Below, piece after piece: positions 4,872 through 5,464 of a stretch of 5,464 bases of DNA. Position 1 is the first letter of the stretch, and each line of letters begins with the position of its first letter. Source of the DNA: Flavihumibacter sp. GTDB taxonomy: Bacteria; Bacteroidota; Bacteroidia; Chitinophagales; Chitinophagaceae. Under the pieces are notes generated by a model. That model was not told the DNA's origin. It worked only from the letters and a program-made list of their open reading frames with translations, and did no database searches. A program made the translations under genes and the position numbers. The stretch is from positions 1-5,464 of the forward strand of contig JALOMU010000154.1 of assembly GCA_025455285.1 (NCBI GenBank), written 5' to 3'.

Positions 4872-5464
4872 TTAAGCGCCCAGGTAAGTGCGCAACTGTT
4901 GCGATCTGGAGTTTGTTTTGAGTTTTGTAATGGCTTTATCCTTGATCTGGCGAACCCGTTCGCGGGTCAGATTAAATTTTTCACCGATATCTTCCAGGCT
5001 CATGGGATGATCCACCCCGATGCCAAAGAAATAACAGATTACTTCTTTCTGGCGCTCGGTCAGCACCTGCATGGAGCGATCCAGTTCCATTTTCAGACTC
5101 TCATCGTGTTCGATTGCCTTATCGGTGCGCTCAGCATTAGGATTTTCCATCACATCCATCATGGTATTGTCTTCTCCATCAGAAAGAGGGGTATCCATAC
5201 TGATATGGCGGGATGACATGCTCAGACTGGCGGCCACCTCATCTATTTCCATTTCCAGGAAAGTAGCTACTTCTTCCGCGGAAGGTTCTCTTTCGAATTC
5301 CTGCTCCAGGTGGGAGAAGGCCTTCTGGATCCGGTTGGTCAGACCAACCTTATTGAGGGGCAGTCGCACAATCCGGCTTTGTTCAGCCAATGCCTGCAGA
5401 ATACTTTGACGAATCCACCAAACCGCATAGGAAATAAACTTAAAACCACGGGTTTCATCGAAAC
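4872..5464 (-). CDS. rpoD: Primary RNA polymerase sigma factor (sigma-70/RpoD), C-terminal part, truncated by window edge
   Basis: The minus-strand frame stays open to the window edge: 196 residues plus the stop are seen, with the first complete codon at 5462-5460. The visible part begins inside region 2 with FDETRGFKFISYAVWWIRQ, which holds the region 2.3/2.4 aromatic and -10-recognition helix. SILQALAEQSRIVRLPLNKVG follows. Region 3 is the helical FSHLEQEFEREPSAEEVATFLEM block. After an acidic linker (SDGEDNTMMDVMENPNAE) comes region 4: LTERQKEVICYFFGIG, then the helix-turn-helix SLEDIGEKFNLTRERVRQI that contacts the -33 element, and the end LRTYLGA. This pattern is that of the short (about 290 aa) Bacteroidota housekeeping sigma, which lacks region 1.1. 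The apparent start at 5390 is an internal TTG (Leu), not a real start. Promoters in this window of TTTG/TAnnTTTG type are what this sigma reads. An alternative sigma is unlikely given the near-canonical motifs. Confidence 0.96.
   Translation of the reverse strand, partial: FDETRGFKFISYAVWWIRQSILQALAEQSRIVRLPLNKVGLTNRIQKAFSHLEQEFEREPSAEEVATFLEMEIDEVAASLSMSSRHISMDTPLSDGEDNTMMDVMENPNAERTDKAIEHDESLKMELDRSMQVLTERQKEVICYFFGIGVDHPMSLEDIGEKFNLTRERVRQIKDKAITKLKTNSRSQQLRTYLGA

Noticed and set aside
4872..5390. Sigma factor gene starting at 5390
   Set aside because: The codon there is an internal TTG (Leu) in QALAEQS; the frame continues upstream through FDETRGFKF to the window edge, so the gene is longer and truncated only by the window.
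1..5464. Mobile element, phage or defence system
   Set aside because: No transposase, integrase, terminal inverted repeats, toxin-antitoxin pair or defence domains were seen; gene content and codon style are uniform housekeeping and common accessory types.

Overview
The window looks like a chromosomal housekeeping region from a Bacteroidota bacterium, probably near the Chitinophagaceae/Sphingobacteriia side. Four things point there: a primary sigma factor of the short Bacteroidota type, a bS16 protein with a long basic C-terminal tail, an exact Bacteroidota-type promoter (TTTG-N19-TAATTTTG) in front of rpsP, and no Shine-Dalgarno sequence at any start codon in the window. The placement comes from protein motifs and promoter form, not from a database search.

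Left part (1-2297). At the left edge is the 5' part of a minus-strand lipoprotein of the endonuclease/exonuclease/phosphatase fold (1-497, running off the window). Divergent from it on the plus strand are an unrecognised 156-aa helical protein (597-1067) and a Crp/Fnr-type regulator (1064-1657). These two overlap by ATGA, so they form a translationally coupled pair. A DinB-superfamily putative metalloenzyme (1722-2297) follows, with a possible promoter -7 element of its own.

Right part (2302-5464). All genes are on the minus strand and concern gene expression. In transcription order they are the primary sigma factor rpoD (partial, 5' end outside the window), ffh (SRP54 GTPase), rpsP (bS16) and rimM (30S maturation factor). 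The order ffh-rpsP-rimM is the same as in the well-known Firmicutes ffh-rpsP-(ylqC)-rimM-trmD cluster. Here the block ends at rimM, because the convergent DinB gene lies only 4 bp beyond the rimM stop codon, so trmD is not adjacent. The block is cut into units by regulatory DNA: an intrinsic terminator after rpoD, a promoter before rpsP, and a strong hairpin terminator between rpsP and rimM. A perfect 14-bp tandem duplication then abuts the rimM start codon.

I found no mobile element, CRISPR array, tRNA/rRNA, phage gene or obvious new system. The most interesting items are the coupled unknown-protein/Crp-like pair and the hairpin-plus-tandem-repeat spacer between rpsP and rimM.
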